A DNA stretch of 48,152 nt from Candidatus Tectimicrobiota bacterium (GCA_016190025.1 JACPRG010000103.1:1-48152), one strand, 5' to 3'; shown: positions 24,063 through 33,675, numbered from the stretch's first letter. Translations and numbers: made by a program. The notes: generated by a model not told the origin, from the letters alone.

Positions 24063-26816
24063 TCATCGCGCCTCGGCTCCTTTCAAAGCGGCCGGGCCGC
24101 GCGCCGAGACGGCCTTCAAGGCCCGGCGGACCTCCTCTTTCGTTGCGGGCAGGGTGGTCAGATCCGCCCCGGTCGCGTCCCGGACGGCGTTGAGAATCGC
24201 CGGGGCCACGGAAAGCAGGCCGGATTCGCCGATCCCCTTGGCCCCGAAGGGGACGGAAGGGTCTGGAACCTCGATGAGAATCGGCCGGATCTCCGGGATG
24301 TCCCGCACCCGGGGGACCGGATAGTCCTGGAGGCGCTCCGTTTCGCCCGGGACGAAGCGCTCCATCAGCGCGAAGCCGATGCCCATGGCCGCGCTGCCCT
24401 CGATCTGGCCCTCCACCCGCGTCCGGGAGACCACCCGGCCGATGTCGTGGATGGAGGTGAGCCGCAGGAGGCGGACCTGTCCGGTGCGGGTGTTGACTTC
24501 CGCCTCGGCGACGTGCGCGCCGCTGATGTACACCCCGTACGGCCGCCCCTCGCCCGTCTCCGGGTCCATGAGGACGGTGTTCACTTCGAAACGGCCGACC
24601 ACGGTGGGGAGCGTCCCTTCGCGGCCGCCGACCGCCGCCAGGCGATCCAGCCCCACCCGGTGCTCCGGCTCGCCGAGGGAGAAGAATTCGCCCTTCTCGA
24701 ACCGGACCGATTCGGCCGGCGCTTCCAGGAGGCGCGCGGCCAGCGGGGTCAGGGCCTCGATGAGCTGCTTCAACCCATTCACGAGGGCGTTGCCGGAGAA
24801 GTACGTCTGCCGGCTGGCGTTGGAGGGTCCGCCTTCCGTCGTCAGGGCCGTGTCGTTGTGGATCAGGCGGATCCCTTGGGGCGGGACGCCGAGCCGCTCG
24901 GCCGCGATGGTCCGCAGGGTGGCCGTTGACCCTTGGCCCATGTCGGCGACCCCCGCGCCCACTTCCACGATGCCGCCCGGGTCCAGCGTCACGCGGATCT
25001 CCGAGGTGTCCCGGGGCTTGGTGGTGCCGAGCCCGAACCAGTGGCAGGCCATCCCGACGCCACGCCTCCAGGGGGAGCCGGGCGCCGCGGCGCCCGCCGC
25101 CTCGGCCCGCCTCCGGGCCTCCGCCATGGCCCGCGCGGCCGCCTCCACGACCGCCGGCGCCTGGACGTGCGGACCCACCCGTTCGCCCGTGAGGGTGACG
25201 CTCCCCGGGCGCAGGGCGTTGCGGCGGCGGAGCTCCTCCGGCTCCAGGTTCAGCGCCTGTGCCAGGCGGTCCATCATGCATTCCAGGGCGAGGTGCACCT
25301 GTGTCGCGCCGAAGCCCCGCATCGCCCCGGCGACGGGGTTGTTGGTGTAGATCATCCGGCCCCGGATGGACACGTTGGGAATCTCGTACAGACTGGCGGC
25401 GTGCGCCAGAGCCCGGCCGAGGACCGGCGGACCGTAAGAGGCGTACGCCCCGGTGTCCGCCGTCATGTCGGCTTCGAGCGCCAGCAGCTTTCCGCCCGCG
25501 TCGGCCCCCAGACGGTACCGCATGCGGAACGGATGACGCTTGGTCGAGTCGAGGAAGGTTTCCCGGCGCGTGTAGGTGAGGCGCACGGGGGCCTTCAGGT
25601 GATAGGCTGCGAGGGCGACGAGGACGGGAAAGGGGCACATCTTGCGGCCGCCGAAGGCGCCCCCGGTCGCCGTCTGGATCACGCGCACCTTCTCGACCGG
25701 CAGGGCGAGGGAGGCGGCCACCAGCCTCTGGAACTCGTGGATTTCCTGCGTGCCGAGGGAGACCACCAGGCGCCCCTCCTCGTCCCAGCGGGCGAGTCCG
25801 GCGTCGGTTTCCAGGTAGAGGTGCTCGTGGAAGGGGGTCGTGTAGGTGCCCTCGACGACGGCGGCCGCCTTCCGGAAGGCCTCCTGGGCGTCGCCCCGCC
25901 GCACGTTTTGCGCCCAGCAGATGTTTCCGCGCGGGTGAAGGAGCGGGGCGCCCGGGGCCAGGGCCGCCTCCGGGCTCCGGATCGGCTCCAGCGGTTTGAC
26001 GTCCAGGACAACGGCCTCCAGGGCGCTCTCGGCGGCCTGCGGCGTGTCCGCCACGACGAGGGCGATCGGCTCCCCCAGGTAGCGGACCCGCCCGTCGGCC
26101 AGGATGGGCTGGTCCTTCAGCTTGCGCCCCACGTATCTTTCGCCCGGGACGTCCTCCAGGGTGAACACACCCCGGACGCCGGGCTGGGAGCGGGCGGGGC
26201 CGGGGTCGAGCTGGAGGATCTCCCCGTGGGCGACCGCGCTGCGGAGGACCCGGGCGTGCAGGAGGCCGGGCGCGCGGATGTCGTCGGTGTAGAGCGCTTC
26301 GCCGGTCGCCTTCCGGAGGAACTCGGGATCGACGAAGGGGGGCGTCTTGGGACCTTTCCCTTGCAGGTAACGGGCGGCCAGGAGGACGGCGTCCACGACC
26401 TTCGTGTAGCCCGTGCAGCGGCAGATGTGCCCCCGCAGGGCGTGGGCCGCCTCCTCGCGGGTGGGGTCGGGGGTTTGGTCCAGCAGGGCCTTGGCGGCCA
26501 TGATCATCCCGGGCGTGCAGTATCCGCACTGGACCGCGCCAGCCTCGGCGAAGGCCCTCTGGAGGGGATGCGGGCGGCCGGCGTTGCCGAGGCCCTCGAT
26601 GGTGGTCACCTCCCGGCCGGCCGCGCGGCGCACCGGGAGGTTGCACGAGGTCTTGGGCCTTCCGTCGACCAGGACCGTGCAGCTTCCGCAGAGGCCTTCC
26701 TCGCAGGCGTGCTTCGTGCCGACGAGGTTCAGGCGGTTGCGGAGGAGGTGAACGAGGGGGGTTGCAGGGTCGACATCCACAGAGACTTCCTGGCCGTTGA
26801 TCCGGAAGCAGGTCAT
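24063..26816 (-). CDS. Xanthine-oxidase-family molybdenum hydroxylase, [2Fe-2S] and Mo domains fused (Mop type)
   Basis: The protein has 917 residues from ATG 26816; the frame is open 31 codons further up, but the ferredoxin fold begins here. The plant-type [2Fe-2S] cluster uses C38, C43, C46 and C58. The second cluster uses C97, C100, C132 and C134 (CGYC...CRC). The large Mo-cofactor domain has GGAFGGRKM, GAMRGFGATQ and the GIGESG segment whose Glu is the catalytic base. The FAD domain is absent, which gives the layout and length of Desulfovibrio aldehyde oxidoreductase. Likely substrates are aldehydes, purines or N-heterocycles. It is first in a minus-strand set with the TAXI transporter. 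Confidence 0.92.
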   Translation of the reverse strand: MTCFRINGQEVSVDVDPATPLVHLLRNRLNLVGTKHACEEGLCGSCTVLVDGRPKTSCNLPVRRAAGREVTTIEGLGNAGRPHPLQRAFAEAGAVQCGYCTPGMIMAAKALLDQTPDPTREEAAHALRGHICRCTGYTKVVDAVLLAARYLQGKGPKTPPFVDPEFLRKATGEALYTDDIRAPGLLHARVLRSAVAHGEILQLDPGPARSQPGVRGVFTLEDVPGERYVGRKLKDQPILADGRVRYLGEPIALVVADTPQAAESALEAVVLDVKPLEPIRSPEAALAPGAPLLHPRGNICWAQNVRRGDAQEAFRKAAAVVEGTYTTPFHEHLYLETDAGLARWDEEGRLVVSLGTQEIHEFQRLVAASLALPVEKVRVIQTATGGAFGGRKMCPFPVLVALAAYHLKAPVRLTYTRRETFLDSTKRHPFRMRYRLGADAGGKLLALEADMTADTGAYASYGPPVLGRALAHAASLYEIPNVSIRGRMIYTNNPVAGAMRGFGATQVHLALECMMDRLAQALNLEPEELRRRNALRPGSVTLTGERVGPHVQAPAVVEAAARAMAEARRRAEAAGAAAPGSPWRRGVGMACHWFGLGTTKPRDTSEIRVTLDPGGIVEVGAGVADMGQGSTATLRTIAAERLGVPPQGIRLIHNDTALTTEGGPSNASRQTYFSGNALVNGLKQLIEALTPLAARLLEAPAESVRFEKGEFFSLGEPEHRVGLDRLAAVGGREGTLPTVVGRFEVNTVLMDPETGEGRPYGVYISGAHVAEAEVNTRTGQVRLLRLTSIHDIGRVVSRTRVEGQIEGSAAMGIGFALMERFVPGETERLQDYPVPRVRDIPEIRPILIEVPDPSVPFGAKGIGESGLLSVAPAILNAVRDATGADLTTLPATKEEVRRALKAVSARGPAALKGAEAR

Positions 26817-27131
26817 CCTCGTCGCGCTCCTTCCCTTTGCCGTCAAATCCCACGATCGGGCGAGGGCCGCCCGCGGCGCAAACTGCGCCCTCCCCCTCTT
26901 GGCTCCCAAGGCTTAATCTAAACGCTTCCGCCGCCGGAACCATGATCCAGCGCATAGTGTGGGGTCATGGCGGGATGGGGGACTCGGAAAAGTCGATCCA
27001 GAATCAGCGCCCGGGACGCGCGGTTTCGCCCTTCGTCGTGACAACGGGACGGGGCGTGTGCTATAGAACAAAAAGAGAACGAATTCCGAAAGAGCCTTTT
27101 CCTGCCGACCGCAGAGGAAGAAACCTCTCCT
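26817..27131. other. Divergent intergenic region between the Mo hydroxylase and MFS genes
   Basis: There is no gene in this gap. It holds a plus-strand promoter (27038-27067) and a small perfect inverted repeat GGCGCA-AAC-TGCGCC at 26875-26889, which would lie in the leader of the minus-strand operon. No clear minus-strand -35/-10 pair was found. Confidence 0.55.
27038..27067 (+). promoter_or_regulatory. Putative promoter of the MFS gene at 27132
   Basis: GTGACA (27038-27043) and TATAGA (27062-27067) are separated by 18 bp. The site lies about 65 bases before the TTG start. Confidence 0.45.
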
Positions 27132-28286
27132 TTGACGACAGAGAACCGCTGGTGTCTTCTGGCGGCCGCCTGGTGCGTCGCGATGAACCTGCGCGGCGTC
27201 TCTATCGCGGTCTCGCCCATCCTGCCGCTGATCAAAGGCGACCTGGGGCTCACCTACGCGGAGGCGGGCTTTCTCTTCGGTGCGCCTACGATCCTGATGG
27301 CCCTTTTCGGGTTTCCCGGGGGCTGGCTCGCCGACACCCTCGGGATGAAGCGGACCATCGCCCTCGGCCTGACGGTCATCGTGGCGGGCGGCGCCTTGCG
27401 GGTGACCGCCATGGGCTTCGCCTCGTTGAGTTTTTGGATGGCGCTTTTGGGGGCGGGGATGGGCATCGCGGGTCCAGGTCTGGCGCGGATGGTCAAGGAC
27501 CGCTTTTCGGACATTCCGGGCACGGCCACGGGCATTTACACGAGCGGGTTCATCATGGGGGCCACGGCCGGTTCGTGGCTGACGGTCCCTTATCTTCTCC
27601 AGTGGTCGGGGTCCTGGCGGGGGACATTTTGGGTGTGGAGCGGCTTCGCGTTTTTGACGCTGCTGGGCTGGGTCGTCCTGGCCCCCTCCGGCGGCTCGAG
27701 GGACGGCCATTCTCCCCGGCTCGCCGGGGTCTGGCGGGACAGGACGGTCTGGAAGCTGAACGTCATCTTCCTCTGCCAGGGCCTTTATTTCTACTCTCTG
27801 TCTTCGTGGTCCCCCACTTACTATCGGGAGCTGGGCGAGACCCTGGAGATGGGCACGTTGTTCCTCACCGTTTTCATTTTCATGAACCTGCCGTCGAGCC
27901 TCCTCGTCCCCTACCTGTCGGACCGTTTCGGCGGGCGGAGGGCGATCCTCCTCGTTTCGACGGGCATTCTTCTCCTGGCGATGTTGGGGATGGTCTTTTT
28001 CCCCCTCGCGGCGCCCTGGACGTACGCCTCCGTGATGGGTCTGGCGATGGGAGGGATTTTCGCCCTGTCCTTCGCCCTGCCGCTGGACTATGTGGAGCCG
28101 ACGAAGGTGGGAAGCGCGGCGGGGGCGAACCTCCTGGTGGGTTATGGGGGGAGTTTCCTGGGGCCGCTTTTGATGGGGCTCGTCCATGACTTGACCGGGA
28201 GCTTCGCGGCGGGTTGGTCCGTCGTTGTGGCGGTTCTCCTGGTCCTCATCGGGACGGCGGCGTCTCTGCCGAAAAGACCCGTTTGA
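27132..28286 (+). CDS. MFS transporter (CynX/NarK-like)
   Basis: The protein has 384 residues and 12 predicted membrane helices. MFS motif A appears as GGWLADTLGMKR between helices 2 and 3, with a weaker echo, YLSDRFGGRRA, between helices 8 and 9. The N-terminus (NLRGVSIAVSPILPLIKGDLG) recalls cyanate/nitrate-type MFS carriers. The start is TTG 27132 with AGAGGAAG upstream. The substrate is unknown. It is transcribed divergently from the Mo hydroxylase operon, so shared regulation is possible. Confidence 0.87.
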   Translation: MTTENRWCLLAAAWCVAMNLRGVSIAVSPILPLIKGDLGLTYAEAGFLFGAPTILMALFGFPGGWLADTLGMKRTIALGLTVIVAGGALRVTAMGFASLSFWMALLGAGMGIAGPGLARMVKDRFSDIPGTATGIYTSGFIMGATAGSWLTVPYLLQWSGSWRGTFWVWSGFAFLTLLGWVVLAPSGGSRDGHSPRLAGVWRDRTVWKLNVIFLCQGLYFYSLSSWSPTYYRELGETLEMGTLFLTVFIFMNLPSSLLVPYLSDRFGGRRAILLVSTGILLLAMLGMVFFPLAAPWTYASVMGLAMGGIFALSFALPLDYVEPTKVGSAAGANLLVGYGGSFLGPLLMGLVHDLTGSFAAGWSVVVAVLLVLIGTAASLPKRPV

Positions 28287-28568
28287 TGCCGCGCGGGAAG
28301 CCGGGCCTCGTCCCTCTTCTGAGCGATGGAGGGGGAGACTCCCGCTGCGCCTCTCTCTCCCGTTCTCGCCCGGGACTCCGGGCGCGCGGCCGTGAAGACC
28401 CTCCCCCCGCTCGCGCTTGCGGCGGATGGATCGGGCGATTCCCTTCAAGACTCCTTACTTGGTATGCTCCCCCGAAGTTCGAGGGTAGGGCGCACGCGCG
28501 CCCGCGACCCTTCGGCGGATCGTCGGGGTCCGCGGCTCCCCGCCCGCCGGAATCTTGAAGGATCGCCC

Positions 28569-29105
28569 GTGAAAGGCCGGGATGTGAAGTTCCTTCTCGC
28601 TTGCGCTCGCCGGATTGAGGCCATCAACGAAAAGGTGGGGGAGGGAGTCTCCTGGCTGACGTTGGCCATGGTTCTCCTGACGGCGGGCGACGTGATCGCC
28701 CGGTACGTGTTCAGCACGGGGGCCGTCGCCGTTCAGGATCTGGAGTGGCACCTCTTCGCCGTGGTCTTCCTGCTGGGGGCGGGCTACACCTTCCTGCACG
28801 ACGGCCACGTCCGGGTCGACATCCTCTATGCCCGCCTGTCGGAGCGCTGGAAGATGTGGGTTGACCTCGTCGGGGGGATCTTTTTTCTCCTGCCGATGTG
28901 CGCCGTCGTCATCTGGTCGTCCGTTGGATTCGTGGCCGCTTCGTGGAGGCTGATGGAGGGGTCCCCCGATCCCGGCGGCCTTCCCGCCCGCTTCGCTTTG
29001 AAGGCGATGATCCCCCTCGGCTTCGCCTTGCTCGCCTTCCAGGGTATCGGGCACGTCCTCAGAATCCTGCTGCGGCTTTCGAGGAAAGAGGGGGGGCGGC
29101 CTTGA
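28569..29105 (+). CDS. dctQ: TRAP transporter small permease (DctQ)
   Basis: The protein has 178 residues and four membrane helices. DctQ marks are GDVIARYVF, the VQDLEWHLFAVVFLLGAGYTF helix (cited in part), and HVRVDILYARL. The start is GTG 28569 with AAGGA seven bases upstream. Its stop overlaps the dctM start (TTGA at 29102-29105), a sign of tight translational coupling, as usual for Q and M subunits. Confidence 0.92.
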   Translation: MKGRDVKFLLACARRIEAINEKVGEGVSWLTLAMVLLTAGDVIARYVFSTGAVAVQDLEWHLFAVVFLLGAGYTFLHDGHVRVDILYARLSERWKMWVDLVGGIFFLLPMCAVVIWSSVGFVAASWRLMEGSPDPGGLPARFALKAMIPLGFALLAFQGIGHVLRILLRLSRKEGGRP

Positions 29106-30436
29106 GCCTCTTCGTGGACTTCCTTCCCCTGTGGATGTTCGTCGCCCTCTTCGGGCTGCTGTTTCTGGGCTATCCCGTCGCGTTCACCATCGGCGCCCTG
29201 GCGGTTTTCTTCGGATGGATCGGCTTCGGCCTGGGCTTTTTCAGCTTGCTGCCTCTTCGGATCTGGGGCGTCATGACGAACTTCACCGTCGTGGCCGTTC
29301 CGATGTTCGTCTTCATGGGGGTCATGCTGGAGCGCTCCGGCCTGGCCGAGGACCTGCTGGAGACCATGGCCGTCCTGTTCGGTCCCTTGCGCGGGGGCCT
29401 GTCGATCGCCGTCGTGGTCGTGGGCGCCCTCCTGGCGGCCTCGACCGGGATCGTGGGGGCGACCACGGTGACGATGGGGCTCCTGGCGCTCCCCACCATG
29501 CTCCGCCGCAGGTACTCGCCCGAGATCGCCACGGGGACCATCGCCGCCTCCGGCACCCTGGGACAGATCATCCCGCCCAGCATCGTTTTGGTGATCCTCG
29601 GAGACATCATGGGCCTCCCCATCGGCGACCTGTTTATGGGGGCGGTCGTCCCCGGGCTCGTTTTGGTCGGTCTCTACCTCTTGTTCATCGTCGGCGTCGG
29701 CCTCGCCCGCCCCGAAGCGATGCCCCTGCTGAGGGAGGAGGAGCGGGTCGCCCTCTCGCCGGGGGAGCTGGCGGTCCGGGTCATGAAGTCCCTCGTGCCG
29801 CCCCTGTTTCTGATGCTCGCGGTCCTGGGGTCGATCTTCGCCGGCGTGGCCTCGCCCACCGAGGCGTCGGCCATGGGGGCCCTGTGCAGCATGCTCCTGG
29901 CCTGGGCGAGGGGAAAGCTGGACCTTGCGACGCTGCGGATGGTGATGCGGGCCACCACTCGGCTGACCAGCATGGTGTTCATCATCTTGGTGGGGGCAAC
30001 CACCTTCGGTCTGGTGTTCCGGGGGCTCGGGGGGGATGACCTGGTCCGGGGGTTCATCCGGTGGATCCCCTACGGGAAGTGGGGCGCCCTGACCATCGTC
30101 ATGCTCGTCCTGTTCGTCGCGGGGTTTTTCCTGGACTTCATTGAGATCACGTTCATCCACGTTCCGGTGCTGGCGCCCCTCATGGCGCACCTCGGCTTCG
30201 ACCCGCTGTGGTTCGCCGTCTTGATCGCGGTGAACCTGCAGACCTCTTTCCTGACGCCGCCCTTCGGCTACGCGCTCTTCTACCTCAAGAGCGTCGCCCC
30301 GCAGGGGGTCACGACGGGACACATCTACCGGGGGATTGTCCCGTTTGTGGCGCTTCAGCTCGTCGGCCTGGCGCTGGTGATCCTGTTCCCGGAGATGGTT
30401 CTCTGGCTTCCCCGCGCGGTCTTCGGCGGCCGGTGA
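29102..30436 (+). CDS. dctM: TRAP transporter large permease (DctM)
   Basis: The protein has 444 residues and 12-13 membrane helices. DctM features include GYPVAFTIGALA, FVFMGVMLERSGLAEDLL, the repeat-like GATTVTMGLLALPTML and GTLGQIIPPSIVLVI, GVASPTEASAMGA, and the C-terminal TPPFGYALFYLKSVAP. The start is TTG 29102 behind an AGAGGGGGG sequence. It forms the sodium-coupled translocation unit with DctQ. The binding protein gene is convergent immediately downstream rather than in the same operon. Confidence 0.93.
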   Translation: MSLFVDFLPLWMFVALFGLLFLGYPVAFTIGALAVFFGWIGFGLGFFSLLPLRIWGVMTNFTVVAVPMFVFMGVMLERSGLAEDLLETMAVLFGPLRGGLSIAVVVVGALLAASTGIVGATTVTMGLLALPTMLRRRYSPEIATGTIAASGTLGQIIPPSIVLVILGDIMGLPIGDLFMGAVVPGLVLVGLYLLFIVGVGLARPEAMPLLREEERVALSPGELAVRVMKSLVPPLFLMLAVLGSIFAGVASPTEASAMGALCSMLLAWARGKLDLATLRMVMRATTRLTSMVFIILVGATTFGLVFRGLGGDDLVRGFIRWIPYGKWGALTIVMLVLFVAGFFLDFIEITFIHVPVLAPLMAHLGFDPLWFAVLIAVNLQTSFLTPPFGYALFYLKSVAPQGVTTGHIYRGIVPFVALQLVGLALVILFPEMVLWLPRAVFGGR

Positions 30437-30471
30437 GGGCCGGCTTTCCGGGAGGCTCCGGATCCCCGGGG

Positions 30472-31557
30472 CTAGCCGAGCGACAGGGCGTACGAGATGG
30501 CCTCCTCCGCGATCTTGGACCAGGAGCGGGTGGCGTCCTGGTATTTCCGGTAGTGTTCGTACACCTTGCGGGCCTTCGGGTCCTTGGAGGCCAGCTCCTC
30601 GATCACCTCTTGGGAGCCCTTCCGGAAGGCCCTCAGCATGTCATCGGGGAAGCGGCGCAGCTTCACGCCGTGCTTCGTGATCATCTCCTGGAGGGCCTGG
30701 GTGTTCTTGGCCTCGAACTCGGCGAGCGACCAGTTGTTGATGTTCCCGGAGGCCGTCTCCAGGATCGCCTGAAACTCTTTGGGCAGGGACTTCCAGGCCC
30801 TCAGGTTGACCGTCAGCTCGATGACGGCCGAGGGCTCGTGCCAGCCCGGGTAGTAGTAATGCTTGGCCGCCTGATGCAGGCCCATGCGAAGGTCCAAGTA
30901 GGGGCCCACCCATTCGGTGGCGTCGATGACTCCCCGCTCGAGGGCCGGATAGATCTCGCTCGGCGCCAGGAGGACCACCGTCCCCCCCGCCTTGGAGAAC
31001 ACCTTGCCCCCGAGGCCGGGCATTCGCATCTTGAGTCCCCTGAGGTCCTGGAGTCCCTTCAGCTCCTTGCGGAACCAGCCGCCCATCTGAACCCCGCTGT
31101 TCCCCGCGGCGAACACCGTGAGGCCGTGGGGCTCGTACATCTCGCGCCAGAGCTCCAGGCCGCCGCCGCTGAAGAGCCAGCCGTTGGCCTGCTGGGCGTT
31201 CATCCCGAAGGGGACGTTGGTGAAGAAGGTGGCGGCGGGAATCTTGCCCGCCCAGTAGTAGGAGGCGCTGCTGCCCATCTGGACGATTCCGCCGCTCACG
31301 GCGTCGAAGACGCCGAAGGGCGGGACCAGCTCTCCCCCGCCGAACACCTTGATGGTGAACCGGCCGCCGCTCAGGGCGGCCACGTCCGCGGCCAGGCGTT
31401 CCATGGACTCGCCGAGGATGGGAGACTTGGGAGGCCAGCTCATGACCATCCTCCACTGGACCCTCGCGGCGGCCTTTGTGGACTTCCCCGGATAGGAGAC
31501 GGCGACGGCCGCCGCCGCGCCGGCCCCCATTTGCCGAAGGAACGTTCGCCTGTTCAT
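30472..31557 (-). CDS. dctP: TRAP transporter solute-binding protein (DctP, TakP-like)
   Basis: The protein has 361 residues. The N-terminus MNRRTFLRQMGAGAAAAVAVS looks like a Tat signal (RRTFL then a mild hydrophobic stretch), so it may be exported folded. The mature part has WRMVMSWPPKSP, the DctP signature GLKMRMPGLGGKVF (with the ligand-carboxylate Arg), and GVIDATEWVGPYLD, where the Trp and the aromatic pattern match the TakP group that binds alpha-keto acids with a metal ion. It probably serves DctQM, which is convergent and ends 35 bases away. Confidence 0.92.
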   Translation of the reverse strand: MNRRTFLRQMGAGAAAAVAVSYPGKSTKAAARVQWRMVMSWPPKSPILGESMERLAADVAALSGGRFTIKVFGGGELVPPFGVFDAVSGGIVQMGSSASYYWAGKIPAATFFTNVPFGMNAQQANGWLFSGGGLELWREMYEPHGLTVFAAGNSGVQMGGWFRKELKGLQDLRGLKMRMPGLGGKVFSKAGGTVVLLAPSEIYPALERGVIDATEWVGPYLDLRMGLHQAAKHYYYPGWHEPSAVIELTVNLRAWKSLPKEFQAILETASGNINNWSLAEFEAKNTQALQEMITKHGVKLRRFPDDMLRAFRKGSQEVIEELASKDPKARKVYEHYRKYQDATRSWSKIAEEAISYALSLG

Positions 31558-31798
31558 CGCGCACCCCCTTTGTGGCGGGCCTGAGAAGAGAAATGAAAAC
31601 CAGAGGCGGAACCCGCCGATGTCTCTAGCACGGCGGATATAATGGAGTCAATCCAGCCGGGTGGATGGGGCGCGCCCGGCGGGCCGTCTTGGGCTTCCCG
31701 GGTCCTTTCGCAGGGGACGCCCCTTCTCCGGTGCTGCGCGTCGAGCCGGCGGCGATTCCCGCCGGGGCGGCGCGCGGCGAGTTGGCGAGCCTCGTGAC

Positions 31799-32683
31799 AT
31801 GACCTTCCCCTCCGCCGAGGTCCTGGCCCTTTTGACCGCCCTGGGCTTCGCCGTGAGCGACGTCCTGATGGGCGCAGGGATCCGGACCTCGACCCCGTAT
31901 ACGGGGGCGGTCACCCTCTGTTTCATGGTCGGCCTGTGCGGCGCCCTGGCGCTGCCGTGGGTCTGGCCCTCCGCCGGGCTGAACGCGGCGGGCGTCTTCT
32001 GGTTCCTCCTGGTGGGGATCTCGCAGAGCGGGCTGGGGATGTTTTTCTTCTACCTCAGCATGCGCCGGGTCGGGGTCGCCCGGGCGGCGGTCATCTCGGC
32101 TTCCGCGCCGGCCTTCAGCGTGGGGCTGGCGGTCCTTTTCCTCTCGGAGGAGCCCACCCTTTTTTCGTACCTGGGGACGGCCGCGATCATCCTGGGGGTC
32201 ATGGCTTCGGTGCGGGGAGAGAAGGGGAGGCGAGAGAACCGGCGGTCCCTCGGGTCCGGGGATTTGGTGTTCCCCCTTCTTACGGCGTTTCTGTTCGGCG
32301 TGAGCCCGCTCTTCCGCAAGGTGGGCCTGGGACACCTTCCCTCGGTCCCCCTCGGGACGGCCTTGGCGGGGGCGGGGGGGTTCGCGAGCCTGCTCTTGCT
32401 GGGGAGGACGTTCCCTCGGGCCGAGAGGTTCCGGTGGGAGAAAAGGGCCGCCTGGCTCTTTTTCGCCGGCGGCCTCGTCATGGCGGGCGCCCAGGCGACG
32501 CTTTTCATGGCGCTGCGCACGGGGTGGGTCTCCGTTGTGGTTCCCCTCGTCTACGTCAAGCCCCTGTTCGTTTCGGCGATCGTGTCCGTCACAGGCCGGG
32601 GACGGGAGAGCGTGGGGACGGGGGTCTTCGTGGGGGGCGTTTTGATGGCCGTCGGCGCCTGGCTGCTCCTGGGTTTTCGCTGA
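31799..32683 (+). CDS. EamA/DMT-family transporter
   Basis: The protein has 294 residues and ten predicted helices in two EamA repeats: LTALGFAVSDVLM...RRVGVARAAVISASAPAFSV (cited in parts) and GVSPLFRKVGL...TGWVSVVVPLVYVKPLFVS. The start ATG 31799 has a weak ribosome site. A consensus -10 TATAAT at 31638-31643 lies upstream, without a convincing -35. It is a paralogue, in the loose sense of the same superfamily, of the gene at 934; the substrate is unknown. It is convergent with the next SDR gene. Confidence 0.86.
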   Translation: MTFPSAEVLALLTALGFAVSDVLMGAGIRTSTPYTGAVTLCFMVGLCGALALPWVWPSAGLNAAGVFWFLLVGISQSGLGMFFFYLSMRRVGVARAAVISASAPAFSVGLAVLFLSEEPTLFSYLGTAAIILGVMASVRGEKGRRENRRSLGSGDLVFPLLTAFLFGVSPLFRKVGLGHLPSVPLGTALAGAGGFASLLLLGRTFPRAERFRWEKRAAWLFFAGGLVMAGAQATLFMALRTGWVSVVVPLVYVKPLFVSAIVSVTGRGRESVGTGVFVGGVLMAVGAWLLLGFR

Positions 32684-32692
32684 GAGGCGCCG

Positions 32693-33463
32693 CTAGAGCA
32701 ACGACCTCGACTGTCCCCCGTCCACGTTGAGACAAACCCCGTTCACCAGGCTCGCGCGGTCGGAGGCCAGGAAGGCCACGACGGCCCCGATCTCCTCCGG
32801 CCGTCCCATCCGCCCGTAGGGCATCTCGGCGCGGATGAAGGCGTCGATCTTCTCGGGGTCCTCTTGCCGCCGCTTCCACCAGGAGCCCCCCTCGAACAGG
32901 ATGGAGCCGGGCGCGACGCTGTTGACGGTGACCCGGTCGTCGGCCGCGGAGCGGGCGATGTGTTTCGTCAGGGCGATGAGGGCCGCCTTGGAGGACATGT
33001 ACGTCGCGTTTCCGCCCCACTCCCGGCCGAAGATGGAGGAGATGTTGATCACCCGGCCCCACCCCCGGCGTCGCATCTCCGGGAGGACGAGGCGGGTGAG
33101 GCGGACCGCCGAGAAGAAGTTGACCTCGAAGGCCCGGCGCCACGTATCGTCGTCGGCCTCGACGTTTCCGCCGGGGCTGGACGCCCCGATGTTGTTGATG
33201 AGAATGTCCACGCGCCCGAAGGTCTCCAGGGTCCGTTCGAGAAATCGTTCGGCGTCCTGACTGTGGCTGGCGTCTCCCTGCAGCGCCAGGGCCCGGACGC
33301 CCAGGGCCTCGATCTCGCCCTTGGCCCTTTCCAGGTCTTCCGCCCCGCGGGCGATGGTGCTGATGTGGCAGCCCTCCGCCGCCAGGGCCAGCGCGGAGGC
33401 CTTCCCCAGGCCCCGGCTGGCCCCGGTGATCATGGCGACTCGGTCTTTCAGTCCCAGGTCCAT
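32693..33463 (-). CDS. Short-chain dehydrogenase/reductase
   Basis: The protein has 256 residues. Present are TGASRGLGKA (cofactor loop), NNIGA, the catalytic Ser in ISS, YMSSK (Tyr and Lys), and the C-terminal NGVCLNVDGG. The insertion FEGGSWWKRRQEDPEKI after PGSI is like that of SDRs of the 3-oxoacyl-reductase-like group, often labelled beta-ketoacyl-ACP reductase homologues. It is transcribed divergently from the molybdopterin oxidoreductase, with which it shares a gap of 212 bases. Confidence 0.88.
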   Translation of the reverse strand: MDLGLKDRVAMITGASRGLGKASALALAAEGCHISTIARGAEDLERAKGEIEALGVRALALQGDASHSQDAERFLERTLETFGRVDILINNIGASSPGGNVEADDDTWRRAFEVNFFSAVRLTRLVLPEMRRRGWGRVINISSIFGREWGGNATYMSSKAALIALTKHIARSAADDRVTVNSVAPGSILFEGGSWWKRRQEDPEKIDAFIRAEMPYGRMGRPEEIGAVVAFLASDRASLVNGVCLNVDGGQSRSLL

Positions 33464-33675
33464 CTCCTCGCTCCCTTGCGGGTGTTTTCACCGGGTTCTG
33501 GCGGACATTCTACCACCTGGCCCGAAGCGGGGGGGAAGATGGCGCCTTTCGCGCGGCCCGGGTTTCCCCAAATGGCGGGTGTAGGAATATAATAATGAAA
33601 AGGGAGCCATTTCCTGCGAATCGCTCGGGGGGGACAAAATCCGAGCGGGGCTCGGGTGGAGGAGGCGGGGGCTCG

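Noticed and set aside
23488..26955. Open frame of 1155 codons on the minus strand overlapping the Mo hydroxylase and TAXI genes
   Set aside because: It is a shadow frame on the same strand in another phase. The translation is low-complexity Arg/Gly/Pro-rich, and both real genes there have clear family motifs.
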